NCBI GenBank assembly: GCA_963815785.1
Contig: CAWFHZ010000007.1
Location: forward strand, 1,116,001 to 1,180,000
DNA from: DATFVA01 sp963815785
GTDB lineage: Bacteria > Bacteroidota > Ignavibacteria > Ignavibacteriales > Ignavibacteriaceae
Length of the DNA stretch: 64,000 nucleotides
Direction of reading: 5' to 3'
A program made the translations under genes and the position numbers. The notes beneath the pieces were generated by a model. That model did not search any database. It had not been told where the DNA came from and was given only the letters and a program-made list of their open reading frames with translations. This document shows positions 45,499-53,250 of this stretch, one piece after another (the first letter of the stretch is position 1; every line of letters starts with the position of its first letter).

Positions 45499-45627
45499 AT
45501 GCAGGAAATTCTCATTTTAGCATGCGGTTTATTTTTATATCTTATTTATAATCTTTTTATTCCCCCGAAATTCAGGAAACACAATATAATGGAAAGAACG
45601 GATTTCAGATCTTTATTTAAGAACTGA
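45499..45627 (+). CDS. Small membrane protein, 42 aa
   Basis: The frame reads ATG to TGA with a strong ribosome site (TTAGGAGG) 6 nt before the start. The product has one hydrophobic helix ('ILILACGLFLYLIYNLFI') followed by a basic, polar C-terminus ('PPKFRKHNIMERTDFRSLF'), so the likely topology is N-out, C-in. The 'FLYLIYNLFIPPKFR' part loosely recalls KdpF, but no kdp genes are near. It is too short to assign further. A second 42-aa membrane-protein gene lies 173 nt downstream. Confidence 0.65.
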   Translation: MQEILILACGLFLYLIYNLFIPPKFRKHNIMERTDFRSLFKN

Positions 45628-45800
45628 ATCATCTGGTTTTTTCCCAAAATTGAAAGAATCCTAATCAGGAATTCTCATATCTTCCAAATAGATGCTAAAT
45701 ATTTATTTATTTAGTAATATTCAACTCTTTTAAATTCTGGTATATACTTTGTTTACAAGGAAATAGGTTAGTGGCTTTCAAATTTGTCGGGAGGTTTGAG

Positions 45801-45929
45801 ATGAATTGGTTAAAAATTAAAAATTGGTTTATTGAGTACAATACTTTACTATTTATTTTATTTATTGCACTCGGTTGGTTGATATCCTGGGTAGGGGTTA
45901 TAATTTTTATGGCAATATTCCTGAAATAG
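45801..45929 (+). CDS. Small membrane protein, 42 aa
   Basis: The frame reads ATG to TAG with ribosome site CGGGAGG ending 6 nt before the start. After a basic and aromatic N-terminus ('NWLKIKNWFIEYN') comes one long hydrophobic segment of about 25 residues ('LLFILFIALGWLISWVGVII') ending 'FLK'. It is not related in sequence to the neighbouring 42-aa protein beyond size and membrane character. Function is unknown. It lies about 140 nt before dapA. Confidence 0.65.
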   Translation: MNWLKIKNWFIEYNTLLFILFIALGWLISWVGVIIFMAIFLK

Positions 45930-45973
45930 TAATTCAGGTTTGGTTTAATCCCATACTAAATACCCTAAAATAT

Positions 45974-45994
45974 AAAATGAATTAAATTCATTTT
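45974..45994. repeat. Perfect 21-bp palindrome upstream of dapA
   Basis: AAAATGAATT, a single A, then AATTCATTTT: 10-bp arms with no mismatch. It lies 45 nt after the second small gene and 76 nt before the dapA start. It could be an operator for the dap-lysC unit. A one-base loop makes it a poor terminator, though a shorter stem with a larger loop is possible. Confidence 0.5.
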
Positions 45995-46069
45995 CTTTCA
46001 TATTACATTCCCACCGCTTATTTTTATACAAATATTTTTCATCATTTTTTCTTATTAAAAGGATCTAAT

Positions 46070-46944
46070 ATGTTTACAGGAACCGGAACTGCGTTAATTA
46101 CTCCGTTTAATGAAGATATGACTGTTGATTATACTTCCATAAAAAAAATAACAAAGTTTCAGATTGATGGAGGAGTTGATGCATTAATAGTCCTTGGAAC
46201 AACAGGAGAGTCTCCGGTAATAAATGATGATGAGAGAAGAAAAATTATTGCCACAGTTCAGGAAGAAGTAAATGGAAAAATTCCTGTAATTGTTGGAACA
46301 GGAACAAATAATACAATACACGTTGTTGAACTTAATAAAATGGCTGAGGAACTTTCCGTTGACGGATTGCTGATTGTTAATCCATACTATAATAAAGGAA
46401 CGCAGAAAAGTATAACCGAGCATTATAAGTTTATTTCTGAAAGAACAACACTACCGATCATCTTATATAATGTACCATCGAGGACCGGAATGAATATTCT
46501 GCCCGAGACTGCAATTAGAATTTTTGAGGATTGCAAAAATGTTGTAGGAATTAAAGAAGCAAGCGGTAACATCTCTCAGATTGCCGAGCTGATTGCAGCT
46601 AAGCCGGCAGCATTCAATGTTTTTTCGGGGAATGATGACCAGACTTTACCAATTATGTCACTTGGCGCAGTCGGAGTTGTTTCTGTTTTTTCTAACCCTT
46701 ATCCGCATCTGATGAAGAATCTTACTAATGCAATACTTCAAAATAAATTTGATGAAGCAAGAAAATTAAATGATAATTTAATGATATGATGAATAAATTA
46801 TTTATTGAAGCAAGTCCTTCGCCGGTAAAATATGTTATGAGTAAACTGGGGTATTGTAAAAATATAGTCAGGTTACCATTGTGTGTTTTAACAGATAAAA
46901 ATGCTCCGGTTCTGGATCAATCAATGATAAATTTAGGTAATTAA
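46070..46944 (+). pseudogene. dapA: 4-hydroxy-tetrahydrodipicolinate synthase, frameshifted near the C-terminus
   Basis: The aldolase joins pyruvate and aspartate semialdehyde in lysine/diaminopimelate synthesis. The first frame (46070-46789) has 'LGTTGESPVINDDERRKII', 'VGTGTNNT', the Tyr of 'ILYNVPSRTGMNI' and the Schiff-base Lys in 'VGIKEASGNI'. It ends prematurely at 'NDNLMI'. The last ~52 residues continue in the next frame ('MNKLFIEASPSPVKYVMSKL', then 'RLPLCVLT') to 46944, where the family expects them. One missing base near 46784-46788 explains the shift, and the repaired protein is ~291 aa, normal for DapA. dapB starts 4 nt later. Confidence 0.9.
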
Positions 46945-46948
46945 TTTT

Positions 46949-47611
46949 ATGAAGAATATCAGTTACGGATTAATCGGTTACTCCGGCAGACTCGGAACAG
47001 AAGTAAAAAATTTATTTGCTGAGAAAGGTCACAAGCTTGTTTTTACTTCGGATCTCGATGGTGAAAAAGAATATGGAATTCCCGAACTAATTATTGATTG
47101 TTCTTTGCCCGATGCCTTCGAAAAAAACATTGAAATAATAAAACGTTATAGCACTCCGTTCATTATTGCATCAACAGGACTTTCAGATAATCAATTGAAT
47201 AAGTTAAAATCTATCTCAAAAGATGTTCCTGTAGTTCAGAGTTTTAATTTTTCTACGGGTATCCAGGTTTTATTAAATCTGACTGAATTAACACATAAGT
47301 TAATTAAGGACTGGGACGTTGAGATTACAGAAACTCACCATAAAATGAAGAAAGATAAACCATCCGGCACAGCAAAAATGATTCAAAATATTTTTAAAGA
47401 TAAACAAGTAAATGTTTCTTCATTAAGATTAGGCGGAGTTCCCGGAGATCATACTGTGGAATTCGGCGGAATGGGAGAAACCTTAAAAATAACCCATCAC
47501 GCAATTTCAAGAAGAACATTTGCAGAAGGAATTCTGAAGTCAGCTGAATTTATTTTGAATAAAAAAAATGGTTTTTTCACTTTCACTGATGTGATTATTG
47601 GAAAACCATAG
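46949..47611 (+). CDS. dapB: 4-hydroxy-tetrahydrodipicolinate reductase
   Basis: The 220-aa enzyme reduces the DapA product with NAD(P)H. The nucleotide-binding start 'YGLIGYSGRLGTEV', 'IIASTGLSDNQ', and the diagnostic 'ETHHKMKKDKPSGTA' (substrate-binding His and Lys) are present. It is a short-type DapB. It is 4 nt from dapA and 33 nt from dapH, so it is co-transcribed. Confidence 0.95.
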   Translation: MKNISYGLIGYSGRLGTEVKNLFAEKGHKLVFTSDLDGEKEYGIPELIIDCSLPDAFEKNIEIIKRYSTPFIIASTGLSDNQLNKLKSISKDVPVVQSFNFSTGIQVLLNLTELTHKLIKDWDVEITETHHKMKKDKPSGTAKMIQNIFKDKQVNVSSLRLGGVPGDHTVEFGGMGETLKITHHAISRRTFAEGILKSAEFILNKKNGFFTFTDVIIGKP

Positions 47612-47644
47612 TGTAACAATAAAAACTAAATCCGAGGTACAACA

Positions 47645-48344
47645 TTGGATTCATACGAGGTAATAAATTATATATCAAATGCAGTAAAGAAAACGCCTGC
47701 CAAAATTTATTTGCAGGGAAATCTTTCCGGTATGGACTTTGACAAACTTGATTTTTATGGCTAATGATAAATCCGGAATACTTTTTTGCGAGTATAAAGA
47801 ATTCAATGAATTTTATGAAAAGAATAAAAAGAATATTTCCAAGTACAGGGTTGAAACAGATAGAAGAAATTCAGCCATTCAACTTGCCGATCTGACCAAA
47901 TATAATTGCCGCATTGAACCCGGAGCAATTATCAGGGATCTTGTAGAAATAGGAGATAATTGTGTTATAATGATGGGGGCTGTTTTAAATATCGGAGCTG
48001 TTATTGGAAAAAAGACTATGATTGATATGAATGTGGTTATCGGAGGAAGAGCAGTTGTGGGAGATAATTGTCACATCGGTGCTGGTACTGTGCTTGCCGG
48101 AGTAATAGAACCACCCAGTGCTGATCCGGTTATAATTGAAGATGATGTATTAATCGGAGCAAATGTTGTTGTGCTTGAAGGAGTGAAAGTTGGTAAAGGG
48201 GCAGTTATTGCAGCGGGATCTGTTGTTGTAAAAGATGTAGAATCGCTAACTGTTGTCGCCGGTGTTCCCGCAAAAGTTATTAAAAAAGTTGATGAAAAAA
48301 CTAAAAGCAAAACTCAATTAATGGAAACACTAAGGAATTTATAA
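47645..48344 (+). pseudogene. dapH: Tetrahydrodipicolinate N-acetyltransferase, frameshifted in the N-terminal domain
   Basis: The left-handed beta-helix acetyltransferase has hexapeptide repeats 'CRIEPGAIIRDLVEIGDN', 'MIDMNVVIGGRAVVGDN' and 'VLAGVIEPPSADPVIIEDD'. The latter and 'DRRNSAI' are hallmarks of DapH, the acetyl variant, rather than the succinyl DapD. The N-terminal ~38 residues begin at a TTG (47645, GAGG upstream) and run to a stop at 47762. The rest is in the next frame from 47739. Removing one T of the T5 run at about 47754-47758 restores 'FDKLDFMANDKSG' and a 232-aa protein of normal size. The stop overlaps lysC by one base. Confidence 0.88.
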
Positions 48345-49534
48345 TGCCGGTTATAGTTCAGAAATATGGGGGCAGTAGTTTATCTGATATTGATAAGATA
48401 AAAAAAATTGCACAGATGATTGCTGCAGTAAAAAAAGAGGGTATTGATGTAGTTGCAGTCGTTTCCGCGATGGGAAAAACTACAAACCAATTAATTGAAA
48501 TGGCTAAATCTTTGTCTCCGGATCCTGAAAAAAGAGAACTTGACATGCTTTTAAGCACTGGAGAGAGAATTACCATGGCTCTGCTTTGTATTTCTTTAAA
48601 TGATCTGGGCATTAAAGCAATTTCATTAACAGGATCGCAATCAGGAATAATAACAAACGACCGATACAATGATGCGAGCGTTATTGAAGTAAGACCTTTT
48701 CGTGTTCAGGATGAACTTGCAAAGGGACAGGTTGTTGTAATAGGCGGATTCCAGGGTGTAAGCTATAAAAGAGATATTACTACGTTGGGGCGTGGAGGTT
48801 CGGATACTTCCGCCGTTGCATTAGCTGCAGCCCTTAATGCAGAAAGATGTGAAATATATTCTGATGTGGATGGAGTTTACACAGCAGATCCTAATCTCAT
48901 TAAAGAAGCAAAACATCTTCCGGAGCTTTCATTTCAGCAATTGCAGGAAATGTCTGAGGCAGGAGCCAAAGTATTAAATGCACAGGCTGTTCAGTTTGCA
49001 AAAGAATCCAGGATAGCTATTTATTCAAGAAGTACTTTTAATCCGGGAAGGGAGACAATTATACGGGAAACCCAGCCCACTGAGAAATTGTCTGTAATTG
49101 CAGTTGTTCATGAAACCGATATTAGCAGAATAACTTTTGAAGATAGTAATCATATAGACATTTTTGAATTTCTGGGACAAAGAGATATATCCGTTAAAGA
49201 ATTAAATTTATTTAATGAAAATGATAACTCCAGGATTTCATTTGTAATCTCAAGAAAGAATATTCACTCCTGGGATAAAGTTGAGACAGAACTCAAAAAT
49301 ACCTTTAAAAATAAAATATCGATAAATAATTCACTTAGTGCAGTTTCCTTAATAGGAGAAGGGTTCAGCAGGGATAGCCAAATAATATCACGGACAATTT
49401 CTGTTCTTTCTGAAAATAAAATTGAATTGTTTGGTTTAACAACTACCTCTTTCAGACTTTCAATATTGATAAAGAATGAATTCCTGGAAACAACTGTGGC
49501 TATTCTTCACAAGTATTGGATAAATTTATCCTGA
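48344..49534 (+). CDS. lysC: Aspartate kinase
   Basis: The 396-aa monofunctional aspartokinase catalyses the first step from aspartate to lysine, threonine and methionine. 'VQKYGGSSLSDIDKIKKI' at the N-terminus, 'GRGGSDTSAVALAAALNAE' and 'EIYSDVDGVYTADP' form the kinase domain. The C-terminal ~130 residues form two ACT domains, where end-product inhibition by lysine or threonine usually acts. It overlaps dapH by one base, so dapA-dapB-dapH-lysC is one unit. Confidence 0.95.
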   Translation: MPVIVQKYGGSSLSDIDKIKKIAQMIAAVKKEGIDVVAVVSAMGKTTNQLIEMAKSLSPDPEKRELDMLLSTGERITMALLCISLNDLGIKAISLTGSQSGIITNDRYNDASVIEVRPFRVQDELAKGQVVVIGGFQGVSYKRDITTLGRGGSDTSAVALAAALNAERCEIYSDVDGVYTADPNLIKEAKHLPELSFQQLQEMSEAGAKVLNAQAVQFAKESRIAIYSRSTFNPGRETIIRETQPTEKLSVIAVVHETDISRITFEDSNHIDIFEFLGQRDISVKELNLFNENDNSRISFVISRKNIHSWDKVETELKNTFKNKISINNSLSAVSLIGEGFSRDSQIISRTISVLSENKIELFGLTTTSFRLSILIKNEFLETTVAILHKYWINLS

Positions 49535-49547
49535 AATTCTTCGCATA

Positions 49548-49574
49548 AAAATTCCAGGAATTTTGCTATTTTTT
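49548..49574 (+). terminator. Possible weak terminator after lysC
   Basis: AAAATTCC A GGAATTTT (49548-49564) is a perfect inverted repeat; a 6-bp AT stem with a 5-nt loop is the likely fold. It is followed by GCTATTTTTTAA. It starts 14 nt after the lysC stop. The stem is AT-rich, so efficiency is doubtful. Confidence 0.45.
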
Positions 49575-49640
49575 AATTCTGAATAATTGTTGTCTGTCAA
49601 TTATTATTAAGCAATCAAAGATTTAAGAAAAAGAAAAAAG

Positions 49641-52088
49641 ATGATTAAAATATTTCCGGTGTTTGCAACTGCATTTTTGTTTTTTTTACTAATCTTAAAC
49701 AATATAAACGCTCAGGACAGGCAGAGGGGTTATGGACAAAATTCGGGTGGCACTATTTCAGGCACTGTAATAGACTCTGTTTCAAAAGCCGCGATTGAAT
49801 ATGCAAACATCGTCGTACTCTCAATAAAAGATACAAGTGTAATTACCGGAACGGTAACAAATTCACAAGGAAAGTTCGACATTCCAGATATTCCATTTGG
49901 AAAACATTTTCTTGATATCAGGTTTATTGGATTTAAAGATCAAAGACGTATTATAACAATTAATCCTCAAAACAGTTCGATTGATATTGGCACAGTTAAA
50001 TTAAGCTCTGGAACTTACAATCTTGAAAATGTGGTAGTTCAGGGTGTAAGAAATCCTGTAACTTATCAAATTGATAAAAAGGTTATTGATGTATCGCAAA
50101 TGGAAACCACAATTTCAGGGAACGCGGCAGAAGTACTTGAAAATGTTCCATCTGTTACAGTAGATATAGAAGGAAATGTTAGCCTGAGGGGCAGTACAAA
50201 TTTTACAGTACTGATTGATGGGAAGCCTTCCGTAATGGATGCACAGGATATTCTACAGCAAATTCCGGCAACATCAATTAAGTCAATTGAGATTATTACC
50301 AATCCTTCTGCAAAATATGATCCCGAAGGAACTGCCGGAATAATTAATATTATTATGAAAAAGCAGCAAAACCTCGGATTAAGCGGAGTTGCAAACGCAA
50401 ATGCGGGAGTTCATGATAAGTATGGCGGAGACTTTCTTTTTGAATATAAAACACCGGATGTTAATTATAATTTCGGACTGGATTATAACAGAAGAATTTT
50501 CCCCGGGACAAGAAAGCAGGAAAATATTTACACACTTCCGGGAAATTCAACTTATTTGAATTCAAACGGAACAATGGAATGGGGCAGAACATCTTATGGG
50601 CTAAGAGGCGGATTAGATTTAAGTTTAAGTGAAAATGATATACTTAGTTTTGGTGGAAGATACGGGAGCGGTCAGTTTCAGAGAAACTCTAATTTATCAT
50701 ATTTGCAGTGGTCAGATAATTTTCCTCAAAAATATTCATACCTGAGTGATATCCAGAGTAAAAGAGAACGCAAGTATTTTGCATTGAATACGAATTTCCA
50801 ACATAAATTTGAAAAGGAGGGACATCAGGTATCGGGTGAAATTTTCTATAGCCACAATAACTCAGATGAAAGTTCCATTACTACACAACTTAGCAGTGGA
50901 TTACAAACCGGAGGGACAAGAGCTACTGAAACAGGACCGGAAAATGAATTTCGTGGGAAACTGGATTATGTGCTTCCACTGGGTGAAAAAAATAAATTCG
51001 AAGCCGGTTACCAGGGAGAATCAGAACTTTCAACTGATATAAACGGGTTGTATACTTTTGATTCTACATCCGGCAATTTTACATTTGAACCTTTATTCAG
51101 CAATTCAAATAAATATAATAGAACTGAACATGCACTGTATTCAATCTACTCGGACGAGTTTGGTAACCTTGGAATTCAGGGTGGGATTCGATCAGAATAT
51201 ACTTATCAAACCACAAATATTGTAGATAAAAGTGAATTTTTTAAAATTGACCGATGGGACTTCTTCCCAAGTCTGCACAGCTCATATAAATTCGGTAGTG
51301 GAACACAGTTGATGGCAAGTTATACAAGGAGAATAGACAGACCGCACGGCTGGAATCTTGAACCATTTATTACCTGGGTGGATGCGAATAATGTTCGCAG
51401 GGGAAACCCATCGCTTGAACCTGAATTTATTGATTCCTATGATGCCGGAGTTCAAACATTCGTGGGGAAAATGAATCTCTCAACCGATTTTTATTATCGT
51501 GTTACGCAGAATAAAATAGAGGACATCCGCTCTATTTATTCAGATGCGGAAAATGTAACTCTTACTACATTTGAAAATATTGGGAAAGATTTTTCACTCG
51601 GTAGTGAATTTATGATTATCTATGATCCATTGGATTTCTGGGATATAAACCTTATGGGGAATCTTTATGATTACCGGGTAAGAGGTGTTCTATATAATGA
51701 ATCATTTGACAGGCATAGTTTTAACTGGAACATAAGGATGAATAATATGTTTAAAATTTCCAGGTCAACTTCATTCCAATTAAACGGAAGATATAACAGT
51801 CCAACGGTGTCATCACAGGGAAAAGAGGAAGGTTATTTTTCAACCGATATTGCCTTGAAGCAGGATTTTATGGATAAGAAACTTTCGCTTACTTTACAGG
51901 TTAGAGATCTGTTTGGTACAAGAAAACATGAGTTTACTTCGTCTACACCTGATTTATACTCTTATCAATATTTTAACAGGGAATCGCCGGTAATAATGCT
52001 GAATATAAAATTCAATTTTAACAATTATAAACAAGACAAGGAAGATCAGCCAAATAATGGAATGGACCAGCAGCCCGAGGAATTTTAG
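49641..52088 (+). CDS. TonB-dependent receptor / outer-membrane beta-barrel protein
   Basis: This 815-aa receptor has a signal peptide (~1-24, 'LILNNINAQ'), a CarboxypepD_reg-like domain (~35-120; 'GTVIDSVSKAAIEYANIVV') and a plug (~130-235; 'GNAAEVLENVPSVTVDIEG', 'VLIDGKPSVM', 'SIEIITNPSAKYDPEGTAGI'). A barrel like that of the 'outer membrane beta-barrel family' follows ('SYTRRIDRPHGWNLEPFI', 'RRGNPSLEPEFIDSYDAG'). The C-terminus has a short Gln/Asn-rich tail after the last strand. The ligand is unknown. It follows lysC by 106 nt and precedes an M20 amidohydrolase gene. Confidence 0.9.
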   Translation: MIKIFPVFATAFLFFLLILNNINAQDRQRGYGQNSGGTISGTVIDSVSKAAIEYANIVVLSIKDTSVITGTVTNSQGKFDIPDIPFGKHFLDIRFIGFKDQRRIITINPQNSSIDIGTVKLSSGTYNLENVVVQGVRNPVTYQIDKKVIDVSQMETTISGNAAEVLENVPSVTVDIEGNVSLRGSTNFTVLIDGKPSVMDAQDILQQIPATSIKSIEIITNPSAKYDPEGTAGIINIIMKKQQNLGLSGVANANAGVHDKYGGDFLFEYKTPDVNYNFGLDYNRRIFPGTRKQENIYTLPGNSTYLNSNGTMEWGRTSYGLRGGLDLSLSENDILSFGGRYGSGQFQRNSNLSYLQWSDNFPQKYSYLSDIQSKRERKYFALNTNFQHKFEKEGHQVSGEIFYSHNNSDESSITTQLSSGLQTGGTRATETGPENEFRGKLDYVLPLGEKNKFEAGYQGESELSTDINGLYTFDSTSGNFTFEPLFSNSNKYNRTEHALYSIYSDEFGNLGIQGGIRSEYTYQTTNIVDKSEFFKIDRWDFFPSLHSSYKFGSGTQLMASYTRRIDRPHGWNLEPFITWVDANNVRRGNPSLEPEFIDSYDAGVQTFVGKMNLSTDFYYRVTQNKIEDIRSIYSDAENVTLTTFENIGKDFSLGSEFMIIYDPLDFWDINLMGNLYDYRVRGVLYNESFDRHSFNWNIRMNNMFKISRSTSFQLNGRYNSPTVSSQGKEEGYFSTDIALKQDFMDKKLSLTLQVRDLFGTRKHEFTSSTPDLYSYQYFNRESPVIMLNIKFNFNNYKQDKEDQPNNGMDQQPEEF

Positions 52089-52131
52089 TTAGACTAATTC
52101 CGAATAATTTAAATCATAAAAAATAGTTTTG

Positions 52132-53250
52132 ATGAATAAAATAACTCCTATTGAACTTCGACATCTACTTCATAAAAATCCTGAGATAGCTTTTGAAGAA
52201 ATCAAAACTACTGAACTTATTGTTGATGCAGTCAATTCCTTACCGGGGTCTGATTTATTGAAGATTCACAGACCATGCAGAACCGGGGTTTTATTTGAGT
52301 ATACGGTAAATGATAAACCGCATTGCCTGTTCCGTGCTGATATCGATGCACTACCTATAAAAGAACAAAACGAGATTGAATATAAATCATCAAATAATTT
52401 TATGCATGCATGCGGGCACGATGTTCACACTTCCATACTCTATTCATTTATTGAAGAAATATTAATAAAAAAACCTGACCAGAATTTGTTGTTTCTTTTT
52501 CAGCCGGCAGAAGAGAGTGGAGGGGGGGCAATGAAATTCTATGATACTGGAATATTCGATAATTATAAAATAAAAAATGCATTTGCTCTGCACGTTACAG
52601 ATGAATATAAATTCGGGACAATAGCATCAACACCCGGTGTATTGTTTGCATCGGCACTTGAAATTGATATTGAATTTATTGGCGAAAGTTCCCATGTTGC
52701 TTTTCCGCTGGAAGGTAAGAACGCATTTAATGCTCTGCGGTTATTCCTGGATGCAGTTGATAAATTGCCGGAAAATATAACTGAACCTTTTATTTTTGGA
52801 ATCGGCAAAATTGAATCAGGGTTTGTACGGAATATCGCACCAGGGAATGCAAAACTTGAAGGTTCGATCAGAGGATTAAGCAAAGACAAAGTTTTGAACT
52901 TTACCGATTCATTAAAAAAGATACTTGAAGAGACGAAGTCAATTACAGGTGTTAATTTTAATATTAAATATGGTGCTCATTATCCTGAAGTGCAGGTCGA
53001 TGAGCATCTATATTACAAAATGGAATTGCTGTTAAAAAAAACTTTTGATTTTATTGATTGCGGTTATAAAATGACCGGAGAAGATTTCGGATTTTTCTCT
53101 CAGAAATTTCCATCATTTATGTTCTGGCTTGGTACGTCAGAAGGAGAAAAATTCGGTTTACATAATCCAAGATTCCTACCCCCAGATAAAACTATAGAAC
53201 TGGGTAAAAATATTTATAAAGAGATATTAAATTCTCTAGTTAATCATTAG
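52132..53250 (+). CDS. M20-family amidohydrolase (possible N-acetyl-diaminopimelate deacetylase)
   Basis: The 372-aa metallopeptidase-type hydrolase is of the M20D branch. Metal ligands are in 'ADIDALPI', 'MHACGHDVHTS' and the Glu pair of 'LFQPAEESGGGAM'; a late His lies in 'GLHNPRF'. Members remove acyl groups from amino acids. Because this organism encodes DapH, an N-acetyl-diaminopimelate deacetylase is required and this gene, 2.6 kb after lysC, is a fair candidate; but other N-acyl amino acids are equally possible by sequence. It starts at ATG 52132; a TTG lies just before. The 3' end overlaps the opposite gene by 11 nt. Confidence 0.9.
   Translation: MNKITPIELRHLLHKNPEIAFEEIKTTELIVDAVNSLPGSDLLKIHRPCRTGVLFEYTVNDKPHCLFRADIDALPIKEQNEIEYKSSNNFMHACGHDVHTSILYSFIEEILIKKPDQNLLFLFQPAEESGGGAMKFYDTGIFDNYKIKNAFALHVTDEYKFGTIASTPGVLFASALEIDIEFIGESSHVAFPLEGKNAFNALRLFLDAVDKLPENITEPFIFGIGKIESGFVRNIAPGNAKLEGSIRGLSKDKVLNFTDSLKKILEETKSITGVNFNIKYGAHYPEVQVDEHLYYKMELLLKKTFDFIDCGYKMTGEDFGFFSQKFPSFMFWLGTSEGEKFGLHNPRFLPPDKTIELGKNIYKEILNSLVNH

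Noticed and set aside
45499..45627. KdpF as identity of the first small membrane protein
   Set aside because: Resemblance is limited to a few residues after the helix, and no kdpABC genes are near.
45760..45780. Bacteroidota-type -7 promoter element (TAnnTTTG) upstream of the second small gene
   Set aside because: The best match (TACTTTG) lacks one base of the consensus spacing and no -33 element is convincing. I could not establish which promoter type this organism uses.
8180..47762. Programmed ribosomal frameshifting as a common cause of the seven shifts
   Set aside because: The sites share no slippery heptamer, stop-codon context or hairpin, and both shift directions occur. Several affected families are never known to be recoded.
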